64,000 nucleotides of DNA, taken from Tetranychus cinnabarinus. Lineage: Eukaryota; Arthropoda; Arachnida; Trombidiformes; Tetranychidae. Of the stretch, positions 50,552 through 64,000 are shown in pieces (the stretch's first letter is position 1; every line of letters starts with the position of its first letter). A program made the translations under genes and the position numbers. The notes below the pieces were generated by a model. The model did not search any database. It was not told where the DNA came from and saw nothing but the letters and a program-made list of their open reading frames with translations. The DNA is taken from assembly GCA_022266195.1 (NCBI GenBank), contig WHVY01000005.1, positions 2,790,001 through 2,854,000 of the forward strand, given 5' to 3'.

Positions 50552-50755
50552 CGGAACCGTATAATGAGTCAATTCTGACTTAGAGGTGTTCAGTCATAAT
50601 CCCTTGAACGATAGTGTTATATCATAACTTAGTCAAGCGGGCTCATGTACCATTTCTCCGAACCTGTGGTTCGCCTCGTACTGAGCAGAATTCCAATTTT
50701 AAGAGAAGTCAGTAGGATGAAATTAATCACGAAGATTTTGAACCTAAAGAAAATT
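50552..50755 (-). pseudogene. 28S rRNA 3'-region fragment, decayed
   Basis: Read on the minus strand, this matches conserved parts of the 3' end of eukaryotic large-subunit rRNA in the right order. These include CCTACTGA, AATTCTGCTCAGTACGAG, AACCACAGGTTC, GGTACATG, GGGATTATGACTGAAC and CCTCTAAGTCAGAAT. About 200 bases are covered and no further 28S is seen on either side. The sarcin-ricin loop (50663-50683) reads AGTACGAGGCGAACC where the near-universal form is AGTACGAGAGGAACC. That damage and the isolation in AT-rich DNA mark it as a pseudogene or a rRNA-derived repeat. Confidence 0.78.
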
Positions 50756-53700
50756 TCAATGCTTGATTCATTTCCAATTGTAAATAAATAAACTTAGCAT
50801 TTCGTTTTGAAACTCAAAATCGCCGTATTTTACTGAATACTTGATATTTCAAAAATCTGTTATTCCAAATCATTTAAAATTTGCAATTTTAGCTGGTACA
50901 AGTTATGATCAAGATTAAGCGATTAAGATGCAAACTAACAAACTTACTTGAAATTTTTTCCCTTTACTTCAAATGCTCGGACTGTCTTTAATCAAACCTA
51001 ATTCACGAATGATTTATCTGGACAACATTGATTAGTCTAGACCAGTTGGTAAAACTTGTAAATTGAAATCAAACTCAACGATGCGTAATACATTTTACAC
51101 ACATTAGCCTTAAGGAAAAAAGGCAGAAAGTTGAGAATAAATTGAAAGCAACAAACTGGAAGCCATTTTAATACTTTAAATGGTCAAATGAATGAACAAG
51201 AGACTGACCAAAGAAAAAGAATGCAACTGTCTGAGTAATTTTTGATATTCCATTTATCACAACTATAATAACTCGGTGTACTTCTTTGTCTGTTGAATGT
51301 TTTCCTTTGTCATTACAAGAGTTAAATTTAAGCTGGCTTCTCATGTTTGCACCTCTCAATAGCAGTTTCATTTGTCACTCCAACAATGCAGCCAACAAGT
51401 ACACAATCAGTTTATAAGCTTATTTATCAGTTTATTAATGCGAAGGGAAAGGCGAAGACGAACAAAAATATTCTGGTTAATATTGTCAAGATATATTGTT
51501 ATGGCCCTTATACCATTGAATTTTCATTCCCTTATTACAAATGGAAGAAGAAGAAGAGAAAAGAAGAGCAAAAGCTTATCGATTGGCCTCGATTACTCCT
51601 TTCAATATGATTTTTATTTTTCTCTTCTTCTTCTTCTTCAGTCTCCCAACCTTTGGTTACCTGTTTCCATTTTTTCTCAACATCTTTTCCTCTTCTTCTT
51701 CTCTCACTTTCTGTCCACCCTCAAAATAGAAACATGAAGCATAAAAAATGAGAATAAAAGCAACCAGAACCAGAAGCAACTCGGCCATCAACAAAGGCAA
51801 CAAAATCAAACAGAATCCAGGTGAACAAAATAGACTGAATAACATGTCAATCATTATTGTATCATTGGCAGTGCAAAGAGAAACTCAATTTGTAATAGTT
51901 TTACCTGAAGGAATTACATTTAACAGCAACATTTTAAGACAATCAGTTGGCCAAAATGTAAAGTTGAATCTAAAATTCTTTTTCTTCTTTTTCACCTGTT
52001 ATTTCTTCTTTCACCAAACAGTTTACTCAAAGCGTTTCGAAAAGTGGAAACAATCAAATCAACAGATAATCAACTAGATTAATACTGGAAAATGCAAAGT
52101 GAAACTCTGAACAAATGAAAGCGTAAAAATGTTGAGCAAAAAAAAGGAAAAACTGAAAGCACTCAATTTTTCTATCAACATTATTCTTTCAATTGTTGAC
52201 TTCAATTTGCTTCTTCTTCTTCTTTTTCTCTTCTTTTCATTGATAATGCATGTGTTTCATCATGATAACCTGATGACAAATTCAATTTATGCTGATTTTG
52301 CAGTAAAACACAATCACAAATTGAAAAGGAGAGAAAAGATTGAAACGAAATTATGAGCCAAAAAGAAGGTAAAAAAGGTAAAATATCTGAAATCATCATT
52401 TTGTCTGACTTTCAATTTGATTATCATCAAGTTCACTTTCATCAACTTTTTTTACACAACCTTCAAGCAACCATTTCAATTATCTGAATCAAATTGAATC
52501 ACTTTTTTTGCCGATGCCTTTTGCCAACCAGCAAAAGCAACAGTTTGCCAAATTGAATTTATATTTTTCCAGCAAAACAAAGAGCAAAAAAAGTCTTTTC
52601 CAACCCTAAATGATCAAAATAAATTGATAAGCTTTGAAAATGTAAATTCAATTTTCTTCCCTTCTTTGTATCTGAATAAGTGTCAATACTTTTCACTCCC
52701 TTTTAACGAATAAGGAAAGGATCGACAAAAAAAACTCTTTGCCTTTACTCAACAAGTAAAAGTATTTGTGGTTGCTTTGCTTCAAGGGCAACACACGAGA
52801 TTCTTGTTCATTTTTGGGTTACAGGGAAGGTGAGAGAAAAGAAGTTCTGCTAACGAATAGCTTCAGGTGTTACAAGTGAAAGAGAGAAAAGGCGAAAAAT
52901 TGATTTTCCATCAAATTTAACCATCAAAATGTTTCCTCATTTTCACTGTTCATTGATCAATCAATAGTAATTAATCAAAGTTGCTATAATCATGCAAGCA
53001 AAATGTTTTCTCGTTGAACATCATTAAGATTACTTTTTCCCGGTTTTTCTCTTTTCACATTTACTTTTTTTCTCTTCTCTCAACAGAGTCAGAATAGCCG
53101 ACAATAGTTGTGATTGATTATCATTCATTGATTGAGTACAATTGGGAGTGAAAAAGTGATAAAAGTCTGAATAACAAGGATAACAAATTTGATCATTTTT
53201 ATAGTGAAAAGTAGCAACAAAAGCTACTAATAGTTGAGATCGAAAACTTTTTTTCACTCTTTTCACATCAGATTTTCATTCAACAAATGATTCATTGAAT
53301 GTTGATTTTCCAATAAATGAATAAATTGATTCGAGAATGAAAAGTTTAACCTTTTCAAATTGTCCTTTTTCAAGCAAGGCTGAGAAAAAGAGAGAAAAGT
53401 TCTAATAAATACTTTTGAAATGCTGTTAAATTTATCACATTTTTTCGCTAATTTGTTTCTCCATTTGCAATTTGCAACTTTGGCAGAGAGAAAAAGAATT
53501 CAGAATTTCCCTGAATCGAGGGAATCATAATCAATCTATCAGAAGTCATCTTTGACAATGGCTTTGAATCTTACAGTTTCCTCGATTATATTCATCTTCT
53601 GTCTTCTTTATTCTGGTTCATCATTAAACCCAAACAATAATATTAATTCAATAAGGATAACACTTATCGAATCGATTCTGCCGATTATTCTCGATAAACA

Positions 53701-56700
53701 TAATACATTGAATGTCCAGAAGTCCTTTTTGTTTTCAAGAGCTCTACTTACATCAACTTGAGGAGAAAAAACTCGATGAATGAAAAGATGATGACCAAGA
53801 AAAGATGAAGAATAAAAGAATTATCATTGAATTTCTTTCGTCAGGCAATTTTCAAAAGAAAATAAATGATATTTACTTTTTTCATTTCAACATCATCTTC
53901 AACTGGGAATCCCCTGCAAAAAGAAAGACTAACAATTCCATTTCAATCATTTCATCATCAATACAAACCTAATTCAATCTCTCCTTTAATCACTTTGACT
54001 GTCCATCAAACCGTTAAAGACAAACGAGAAAAGCAGAAAACTCGTAAAAAGCAAAATCTTTGAAAATTCAAGTTCGTCCGAAAAGGATTCAAAACTTGCA
54101 TGGAAATGATTATTTGCAATATTCATCAGCTATTCATTAGTCTCACAATAGAATGCAAAAAGTATTTGCAAGAGAATTTCTTTTTTTTCGAATGAAAAGC
54201 TCAAGCAGATTAACCATTTTCTCTGTTTCATTGCTTTTTGAACCATTTACCTGAATGTAGCTCAAGTTGAGAAAAGGAATGAAAAAATAATCATTAGGTG
54301 AAAATTCATTTTTTTGCATTTCCTTCCCTTCCTCAGTCCATCAAATTCAACTTTTGTGTTTACACAATTGACATGAAAATTTGTAGAATCCATTCAGACG
54401 CTTGTTCAAAAGCCTAATCTGACCATACTTAGTAAGCAGAAAATGAAACAATAAAATTATCATTATTTTCGTTCAACGAATGAGAGAAAAAAAAACTCAG
54501 AATAATCAGTCTTTCAGGATTGCCCATTAGACAGAAGCAAGTAAATCATCATTATAAGCATTTATTTTTTTCTGCTCTTCTTTTTTCTCTTTAGATTATT
54601 CTGTAGAAATATTTCTCTTCTTCTGTTGAACTATCAAAGATCTTGTTTTTCCTCATTTCTTATTCTTCTTTTGCTTCATTACTACTCATTTTTACTCTGT
54701 TTTTTACTCTTTAATACTATCGATTATAAGCCAGGGTAAAAAGTGTTGTTACTCAACAAGATGAACCAGGGAAGAAGCAGAAAATTGTAAAGTGAATAAT
54801 AAATTATTTGAAAGAAAAACACAGAACCATGAGAACTAATATTTTTTTATTCTTGTGTTCCCCTTGCGAGTAATAATGATGATAAAAATTGCAAATGACA
54901 AATGAAAAACTTGTTACTATTACAATAAGGAAAGAAAAGGGTAAAGAATGTTTCTTCAGGTAGAAAATGATTCAATTAATGAACCGAAAAGATTGCCTTT
55001 GAATCAACTTTTCCCTCATTTTTATTCCGACTTTACATCATTAACATTGAGTTTGCTTTTTTAACCACTTTATTCATTGATTCAACATTTTCAATTCATT
55101 TTTTTTCTCAAATAAAAAATTCGAGTTTATTGAAATTTCTTCTTTTCTTCACAATTCATTATCATTTTATTGAAACATTTTGATACACTTTGGAAAAGAG
55201 TTGAATCAAGAAAAATGTTCATCGAAAAAAAGTTTGATGACGAAGGTTTACTTTTAATTTTGGTTGCTTTTCGAAAGTTATTTTTAGAAGTTTCGATTCA
55301 ATTGTCTGCAGTTTTAATGAGCAGAGAATTTCTTTTGAAATATTTTCTCTCACATTTGTAGGTTGATTTGTTCAATAATTGTTCAACAATAATTAGCTTT
55401 TCTCTATTTACTTGTGCTTTCCATTTTCCTTGTTGATACAGAACTTTCATCGTTTTCATATTGAACCTGATTCTTGTCTGTGTTTTTCCTTGTTTACATT
55501 TTTTCTCCTTTTCTTTTCGAGCTTTTTTTTCTTGAAAAGAGAAAAGTTCAGTGCAAATTCTTTACACTAATTAGATGAAATAATTAGTTGCTTTTACTTT
55601 TCAATAGTTTCAGTGTTTACGACAAACTATCATCTTCGAGTGAAAAGTGGAAAAGTATTGTATCTTTATTAGAAGAGTAAGCTTAAAATTCTGATGATGA
55701 AGAGGAAAGAAGGAGAAAAAAATGTTTACTAAATAACCTTCTTAGTGATGCCTTAATTAGCTCGGCAGCTTCCAATTTATTCAGCTTTCCATTCAATAAG
55801 TAACTCATGAATGATAATTATCGTACTCATCACTATTGATGCTATCATAGCAATTATAATTGTGAGATGATGAAAAAACAAGTTGGAAATGAACACAATT
55901 TAGTTTTTAGTCTAATAAGTTGATATATTGAGCTATTGCTCAAACGCTTTAATGTGTCTCTTCACTCGACGAAAAATAACATTTAATGAATATTTGCAAT
56001 GATATTGTTTGAGGTCAAAAGAATTCAAATGATTCACTAAATTCAATCTGCAAGTTGATTTATCATTCATCAAACTGTCAACAATGAAAAAAGAGTTATC
56101 CTTGTGCTAAAGTTTTCTCTAGAGATCTTCAGGTAAAATTTCGAAATGCATTACATTTGAATGAGAATCGAAAATAGGTCCGAATGAACTTGTTTTACAG
56201 AGACTGACTCCTTCAAAGTGTTTAATAAATTGAGCTTCGATCACAATTTAACATCGTCTTTCCATTTCATTCCACACTTGATGATAAGATCGAGATGAAT
56301 ATTATGCAAAGATTGACTGCTTTTACAATGAATAATGCTAAGGTAGAATCGCAAATTATGTCTCATATTCAAGTTATCTAAAAGAAATGCATTTTATGCT
56401 AAATATTGTTGCATTTTCTGGTTGAATAAACGAGAAAAAAGTATTCGTTTTAATGGCAAAGGTACGAAATGTTGGGTTTGCTTTCAATCCGTTCTTGATG
56501 TAAATTGGCTGAGGTGCAAACATCTTGTGCGAATGCAATCACTAAACTTGGATAGTCTGAATGGGAGCAATTAGTGGTCACTAGACACTTGCAATTGCCT
56601 ACTCGAAGCTTGTATGAACACTTTATTTCGTCCTTTGCACACCTCAATCATCATTAGAATCGTTAATTACAAATGCAAGTATGCTCTTGAAACATGTTCC

Positions 56701-59700
56701 ATCATTAAGTTAACATCTTTTACCCTGTTCTCGTCTTGTAAAGGCAACCTTTTTTATTACCCATTCAGAACATTAGCCTACTTCGGTTCAGTACTTATTA
56801 ATAAATTGATGAAAATTACTCAACTCATTGATCTACAATAATGTTTATGCTTCCGTTCATCTTTTCTCAGCTAAACTTCATCCATTTTATTATCTTAATA
56901 GTCGATTTAGTTGGCAATATTTTAACACTAAACTCAAGTAAAGATCAAATTTAAACGCTTCAATCTTTAAACACAAAGGTAAAAGATTAATCGCATCTAA
57001 ATAGACAATTTTATTACAACGAAGCAATCCTTTCGTCGATTGAATTTCTAGCAAAAGGTCAAAATGTTTATACAGAAAAAGATGAGCAAAAAGAAAGGTA
57101 AATTCGTGATAAATTCTCATTTCCTTTTCAATTATCATTTTTCAAGTTGCACTGAATCCCAGGTACGAAACGATACTACGAGAAAAAGGGAAAAAGAAGA
57201 AAAGTAAAGCAAAGAAAAGGGGAAAATAAACGAGTAACATTTCCGGTCAAGAGGCAAATAATAATAGGAATGAAAGTTAATGTTGAAAAATTATTGTCAA
57301 CATGAAAAGGTGGGCTTGCAAGTTGAATTGTCAGGTTCACTTAGAGAGACAATTATTTTCATTCACATCCAGGTGAACGACAAGCTAAATGATAATAACA
57401 GACTAATTGTTGACAGGGAAAACAATTTACTTCAACTGAATATTGAATAATGAAAAAAATGGACTAAAGTGTTTAACCAGTTATCATCAGTGTTTCAGTG
57501 TTCACTCTTTCATTAAATCGTCAACTTTTCTTTTTACTCTAATTGTTACCAAGTGACATGAACATTAGGCGAGCAAAGTTGATGATTCAATTTAATATCT
57601 ATTGATGGTCAATGAGGAAAACATTATTCCAACCTGAAACTGTGTGTGTTTTCCCATCAGTGAACAAATCATTCGAATAAATTGACTTTTCTCATCAAAC
57701 AATCACTCGAAATGTTGAACTCGATTACTCTCAGCTTTCTCTTCAAAATGTTATTCCAATCATATTCAACTCGATGAACCGAAAAGCGCCATTCTCATCA
57801 GTGAAAACTCGACTCGTGTTTTCTTTTCAAACCAATCCTTTTGGTGTTTCTCTTGTATTCCCATATTTTTGAATTTCGTTCATTGGATGGAGAAAAGCGG
57901 AATAATTCAATGTGAAAATCAATTATTCTGAAGAATGGTTAAAACAATTGCAAAATGATGAAATTGCCTGCAACAGTGAATCTTGAGAATTACTTGATTA
58001 AATATTTATTTAAATGTGAAAAATGTTGATGAATATTTGATGGAATCGATAACCTGATAAACGAATGGCAAATCTTGGTTAAATATTAATAATGAAACAG
58101 CTTAAAGATAATACAATTTTCCATCAATATGATGTTACCTTTGAGATTTATATTCAACTGTTTATTAACTTTCAATTGATAATCAAACATGAACTTAATA
58201 AACTAAAACAAGTTCAGGTATTGGTCTTGCATCATGTTGGCTAAATTTAATCATCTTATGAATCGAATTGAATATTCTTCTCTTTTCAGGACAACTTTTA
58301 TTGAAAAAACTTTTTGCAAAAGTCGAATGCTTTTTCATACTCAAGTTAATGATACTTCAATATTCCTGGGCTGTTCACTTGAAAGATTAAAGGATTCAAC
58401 TTTAATTCCCTGTTAAAGACCAAAACTCTTTGCATTTCTGATCATCCAATTGAATTCATCAATTTCATCGACCTTTAACTTGAAAAATTGAGTTTCAATT
58501 GCAAAGTAAAGGTCGAGCAGAGAAAAAGAAAAAGACGAAATTCAATTCAATTGAATACAAAAAAGGTAAAGAAAAGGATAAAACCTTTGCTAAACTATCA
58601 TTTGTTCAATACCTTAAGGCATTAGATGAGCTTGAAATCACAAAACATGATAAAGTCCAAAGCATTTCATTATTTATGACAGGAATGGTAATGTTGACTG
58701 GAAATTGTAGACTTGAGGCTTCCCTGGAACCAGGAAAACTCTTTGGACGGCAAAAGTTTAGCCAAGGTTCATGTTATTCATGAAATGGAATAAAAAGTTT
58801 TGAACCTTTTCTTTTCTCCTTTACTTTACATGAGAAAAGTTTCTATAAAATCTTTAAAATGAACATAAGAAATCATTCAAAGAGGATTCGATCTTGTTTA
58901 ATCATCTTTGTTCAAACATGAAATACTTGTCTTTTGATGCAACCAGGGTTAATCATTAGAATGTAAAACTGTGATCGAAAGAAAAGTTTTACAGGAAAAA
59001 GATTTAAAAACATTAATATTTCCATTCGTAATTCCTTTTCATTCAACATTGCAGTTATTATTAACAGGAAAAGTTTCACCATCATTCTTTGTTCACTTAA
59101 TGCCCATTATTTCTAATAATATTGAATTTTATTGGAAAAATATTAAAAGGAAGAGTTTTTGTCCAATTTAAGTTTTGAAGAAATGATGAGAAATGCTCAC
59201 GCAAAAAGATCTAAAAATGAAACTTCATTCTATCTTAATGAGCAAATATGTTTGGAATCGGTCTATTGATAGACAAAAGGAAATATTAAACCAAAAGATC
59301 TCGATTTTTTAATGGCCAAGCAACTTGAGATTTAACTTATTTCGTTGACTATTTTAATGTTTCTTGTTCAGCAAACTGTTTCTTAGAATCAGTTGGCAGA
59401 CAATATTCAACTCAAGTCGACCCAAAACTTATTATTTTATACACACTAAGAACCCGTTTTATTAGCATTTGTAATAGAAATATTAAGATTGTTTCTGTTG
59501 GAATTTTGCAAAGATACAAATGCATAAAGTAAAGGAAATAAGAACAGCAATCGAATCATTTTGGATGAGATTCTATTTTCGTCTTAGCATTGAGCTGAGT
59601 TAAGCTTCTTTCAGCATTATGCTACGTATGCAAGTTTTGAAATTGCAATCGATACTAATTAATAAGCTATTTAATGATAATTAAACATGTTAAGATGAAC

Positions 59701-62700
59701 GGCTCAATCTTGGTTTGGTTACTATTGAACCAAGTTTTTCATTCCTTGGTTTTGAAAAGCTTGTTGTGTTTGAACAATGCTAACATTGAGACTTTATGTG
59801 CACTCAACTGGTTATTTATGTACTGCAAATGTTTTCAAATGATTCATGCTGAATTGAAGATTGTATTCATCTTTAAGAGTTTTCTGGTTTGGTAAAGTTT
59901 TTTACTTGGATGCTTTAGAACTAGATTTTCCCTCAACAAATGTAGCAAAATAGATCTGAATATTGCTATTGAACGTCTCTCAATTTTCAATGAAAACTCA
60001 ATGAATTGAGTAAAGAAAATGTAAGAATAGAAGATCAATAATTTTGACTTTCTTTTAATTGCAAATTAATTGAATTATTTGTGAGAACTAAACAACACAA
60101 AGTGAAAAAGTCGTTTCGAAATTCATTATTGATTCTTTTTCCAGGCAAAAGAATAACTGCTTTTCCCTTTGCAACTCATTAAATTTTATTAACTTAAATA
60201 GTCTTTACATCGTTAATTTTGCTCATCAGAATATAAAAAAATAGCAAATTGCAATTTCGTTTTACAGCTCATTATTCATATCCAGTATTTACATAATCAT
60301 CATTACTATTTTTATTTATTCCCAATAGTAACCATAGTAATGATTGGATACGTCACAGAATCGATTGATTGGTGTGGTCAAAGCATGAGACACGGAAAAA
60401 CATGATCTTTAGACGAAGAATGTTTTGATGCAGAAAAATTCCTAAATGCTTCAAGTTAAAGTTAGTCTAGTCTGATTTATCAATAATCACTGATCAATTG
60501 GCTGTTTAACATTCAATTTTTGAGCAACTAAATGCATCAAAATGATCATTATGAGTCTCTTCCGTTGCTTGGGAATGCATGGAAATGTATCACAGTAATA
60601 AAGATTAGTATAAAAAGGAAAATCAAATGAAGGAGAATCATCGTGTTCGTGGGTAGACTAAAGGTCTGTGATGTACATTTTAATAATAGTCGAGTAAATA
60701 ATAGAAGATGAAATGATAACCCAAAAAGTCAGACTTAAGGTTAATGCACATCTGAATGCTGACCATTCTTACAGATCAATTGCATTCATTCAAATTAAAC
60801 ATTCAAAGCGTGTTTCAAAGATTGTCTCATTAGCATTACCAGAATACGATACAAAAGGAAAAAACAATTCCGGACTCTTGAGCAATCCAATCAATTCGTA
60901 CTCAAACACAAATTTGTTGCGTTTTCAACACTAATACACTTTTGTATAATTTTAGCATTTCTTTCAAACTTTGATTCAATAAAATTAAGAAACAGCGAAA
61001 AGGATCAATTCGTTACTTTTCAATCGAATCACTTTTTAAAGAGTGACTCTTATTTCGATTTCATTGAATTGACAAACGGGCTTTCAACTTGTTCGAGTTA
61101 TTAGGATAAAAGTTTGCTTGAACGTTGATTGAAGTCGAGTTGTGAGTTTACGAACATCAATAAATTACTTTTATTTTTGTTCGATTAGTGCAACATTTCA
61201 TTCTCGATTCATTGCATACTTTAATGAGTAATTTATTTGCATTCATATGATTCGAGTTTGCTTTATTGAGCTTGAATTGTTGAAATATTTGGTTCCCATT
61301 CTATGCGATTCCATTCAAATGCTGAGCCTAATTATTGTTATGGTAAACTCAACAACTGCTTGGATACTTTGACAAGCAAAGGAGAGAAAAAATTGCCTTC
61401 TAATTTACGAAATTAATATAAAAGCAAAACAATTATTAATGGTTACACAAGATTATTTTTATTGTATTCAGCTTTCTGTATATTATTTTTCAGGGGAAAA
61501 ATATTCTCCTTTTCATTGCATTATATCTTTCGCTCAATATGCAAAAACGATGAAAATGTTAACATTAATTTCACAAACTAACCAAACTAATTATTCCATG
61601 ATATTTATACAAAAGAGGGAAAAATAGTTTTCTGTTGACAGTTTTTTCCTCTTCTTCCAACCTAATTGCTCGGTGAATCAAATTATTATTCAATGATAAA
61701 GTTCAATTATCACCTTAAACTGCGCCACTAAACATCAACGAGTTTTATCCATTAGTTTATAGCAATTGTTAATAATAATATAATGACATCAACATTGATA
61801 CAGGAAATTCATTTTCAGCTCCATTTGCTAAAGTTCAATTTTCTATTTTACAAAATTCCGTCGATTTAAAGTAATTTATGAAAATTGAAATCGACCAAGA
61901 TTTGATTACTTTTCTCACTAATTGAATAGAAGTTTTCAACAGTTAACAACAATTTCATTCCGTGATTGGACAAATTAAATGACTCGAAACGGTTCAAAGC
62001 TAATTCAAAGTTTATTCAATAAACTCTTTTGATTGTTGATTTAATTTTCAATCTTGTTAGACTTTAAATCTGTGTGTATTTAAAGGAAAACGAAATTTTA
62101 TCGACAATCTTCTTCTTTTCCCTCAAAACGGATATTTATTGTTTCTTCATTTCATTCAATTTTCTGTTTCATGGATATTGCTATCTCAAGTGAATATCTT
62201 TCAACATCAATCGATTATTATTATGGTCATGATATTCAACTTGCAAACCTAATCATTCCTTTTCATCATGTTATTACAATAATCTTTGACTATTGTCCAA
62301 GGTTTAATAATCTTTCTGTTGACATTCCAATTAAACTCAATCAAACGTTGCATTTATTATTCTATGAATCAACTGAATTACACTGAATGTCATTTATCAT
62401 TGTTTATCCACGAGTTTCATTTGCCTTTGGAATCAAAGGTCAACTTTCAGACTCGAGTCTGCGGCGAGATTGTGGCTTGATTCAGGTTAATATTTATTTT
62501 GCGCAAAAACATTTCTTTCTTCATTCGAACAGCAACAAGCTGAAAACTCCAAACTCACTGGGAGTGAAAAATCCAAGAGAATAACATTTTCTGTTTTCTG
62601 TCGATTTCAAGCAGTTTTCACTCTTCTTTCTTTTACTTGAATGAATGAATTGAAAGAATCATTATTCCAATGGAAACTTTTCCAGTGATTAATTTACTCG

Positions 62701-64000
62701 ATGGAAAGCATCATGTGAGTTCTAAAAAGTTTTACATGATTAATTCTCGTGGAGAATGGTGAATGAATGAATAGAAATCTTCTTGTCCGTTAGAGTTGCC
62801 AACGAGAGAAAAAGTTTTCTTTCAACATTCTCATGATAAATGATGAATTGAAAAGCTGGAGTTCATTAAGCATCTAGACGTTTCAATGAGAATCGAGTTT
62901 AATTCTCGAGATAAATTTCCATTCAAAATGTTGAAGAATCAACTATTTACAAAAAGCTTTACTGGAAATATGTTCATTCCTTTGAATGCTTGGTTTGGTA
63001 TAAAATTGACACAACATGAAGCACAAGAGAAAAAAGGGGGAAAAGGGTTTTCTCTTTCTCTTCTGTTCCGTGTTCAAACAACTTGTTGCAATTTATTTCA
63101 AACAGAATCATCATCTTTTTCCCATTTACTTCATGTTCATTTCTCAGATGAATCAAAATCTTGTAATCAAAAGAATATTTTATTACCAAAAGTGAGAAGT
63201 ATTAGAATTGAAAGGAAGAAAAAGAAAAAAAAGAGAATAACAAATGATATTGAACAGTGAATTTTGAACAGAAAGACAATGGGAGAAAGAAAACAGAAAA
63301 AAATCATGAAAATTCAACATTTTCTTATTTCTGATTCTTTGCATTTCAAATCATTTCGTTTTTGTTTTGATTCAACCCAGTTAAGGGCAACAAGAGAATG
63401 TAAGCGAAAGAGAAAAAAAGTTTTATTCTATTCTCTATTTTCTCGATTCGTTTTCCATTCTTCACCTATTTTCTCTTTTCCCCAAAAAGAAACATTTTCC
63501 GATTGCAAGCAAGTTCCATGAAGAACAAATCTGAACATTGAACTGTTTATCTTAACATTTATCCAATGATAACAAGCATAAAGCTCCAAGCAATTTAGAG
63601 TAAACATTGGACTTGGAATATTCAATTTCAGATTTACACTCAATACCTATTGTTGCACAAAATTCAATCTCGATCATTCCAATTATCCTTCGATATTTCA
63701 ATTTGCAAAATATTTGCTCTTTTCATTGTAAAGCATTCAAAGAAAGAAAAAGATGAAAAGTTCTGATAAAAGCCGAAAACTATTTGAAAGAGTCAACTCT
63801 GAAAAAAAGTTCATCAAAAGTCTTCTTTTCTTGCAAATTGATTCATCAAGATAATGATGATACAAAGTGATTATTTTTAGAGTTCAAGGTGAGATGGAAA
63901 CTGAATCTGTGATATTGTTGATGAATAATGATCTAAGTTTACTTTTCGTGTAAATAAAGGATTGAGAAAAGCAACAAGAGAGAAGAAAAAACTTTGAAAA
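50756..64000. other. Gene-free AT-rich DNA to the window end
   Basis: Same vocabulary as the large DGK intron: A/G- and T/C-rich runs, many 60-120 codon ORFs on both strands with no recognisable domain or splice context. An 11-base inverted repeat at 60299-60309 / 60334-60344 and similar short palindromes occur at about chance level. I see no gene, tRNA or transposon. Confidence 0.6.

Noticed and set aside
60299..60344. 11-base inverted repeat with 24-base loop
   Set aside because: Expected by chance in tens of kilobases of AT-rich DNA.
1..64000. CRISPR arrays, operons, prophage or transposase genes
   Set aside because: None seen; introns, poly(A) signals and gene families show animal nuclear DNA, and I found no reverse transcriptase, transposase or long terminal repeat.

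Overview
This is a AT-rich animal nuclear sequence: genes have GT-AG introns, AATAAA poly(A) signals and long non-coding tracts. The gene content points to an arthropod, most likely a chelicerate such as a mite. The diacylglycerol kinase begins like the arthropod eye-specific (rdgA) enzyme, and there are secreted TIL-domain proteins and a Cys-rich secreted protein with a CC-x4-F-x2-C signature that I associate, from memory, with mites, ticks and spiders. The species cannot be fixed from sequence alone.

Left end (1-4.3 kb): the last three exons of a plus-strand gene for a Cys-rich, probably secreted protein enter from outside the window. The first of these introns (54-3916) holds two complete, intron-less genes on the opposite strand. 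Both encode TIL (trypsin-inhibitor-like) proteins. One has four TIL domains separated by Ser/Gly linkers. The other has one TIL domain followed by a Pro/Arg/Phe-rich segment. From 4.3 to 8.4 kb there is mostly non-coding DNA with one doubtful ORF remnant.

8.4-9.7 kb: a three-exon minus-strand gene for mitochondrial ATP synthase subunit b, with an unusually long N-terminal region. About 5 kb of non-coding DNA with microsatellites follows.

14.8-49.3 kb: one large minus-strand gene of 12 coding exons for a type IV diacylglycerol kinase (rdgA/DGK zeta-iota family). All splice junctions keep phase. The Ser-rich N-terminal exon is separated from the first C1-domain exon by a 22.6 kb intron. The catalytic core sits in one large exon. 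A 50-base final exon restores a C-terminal PDZ ligand (-ETTV); if its intron is retained the protein ends instead in -RELNS.

49.3-64 kb: upstream, essentially gene-free AT-rich DNA. Its one recognisable feature is a decayed minus-strand fragment of 28S rRNA, including a mutated sarcin-ricin loop, near 50.6 kb. The many ORFs of 60-120 codons in the 25-64 kb region look like chance products of AT-rich, low-complexity DNA.
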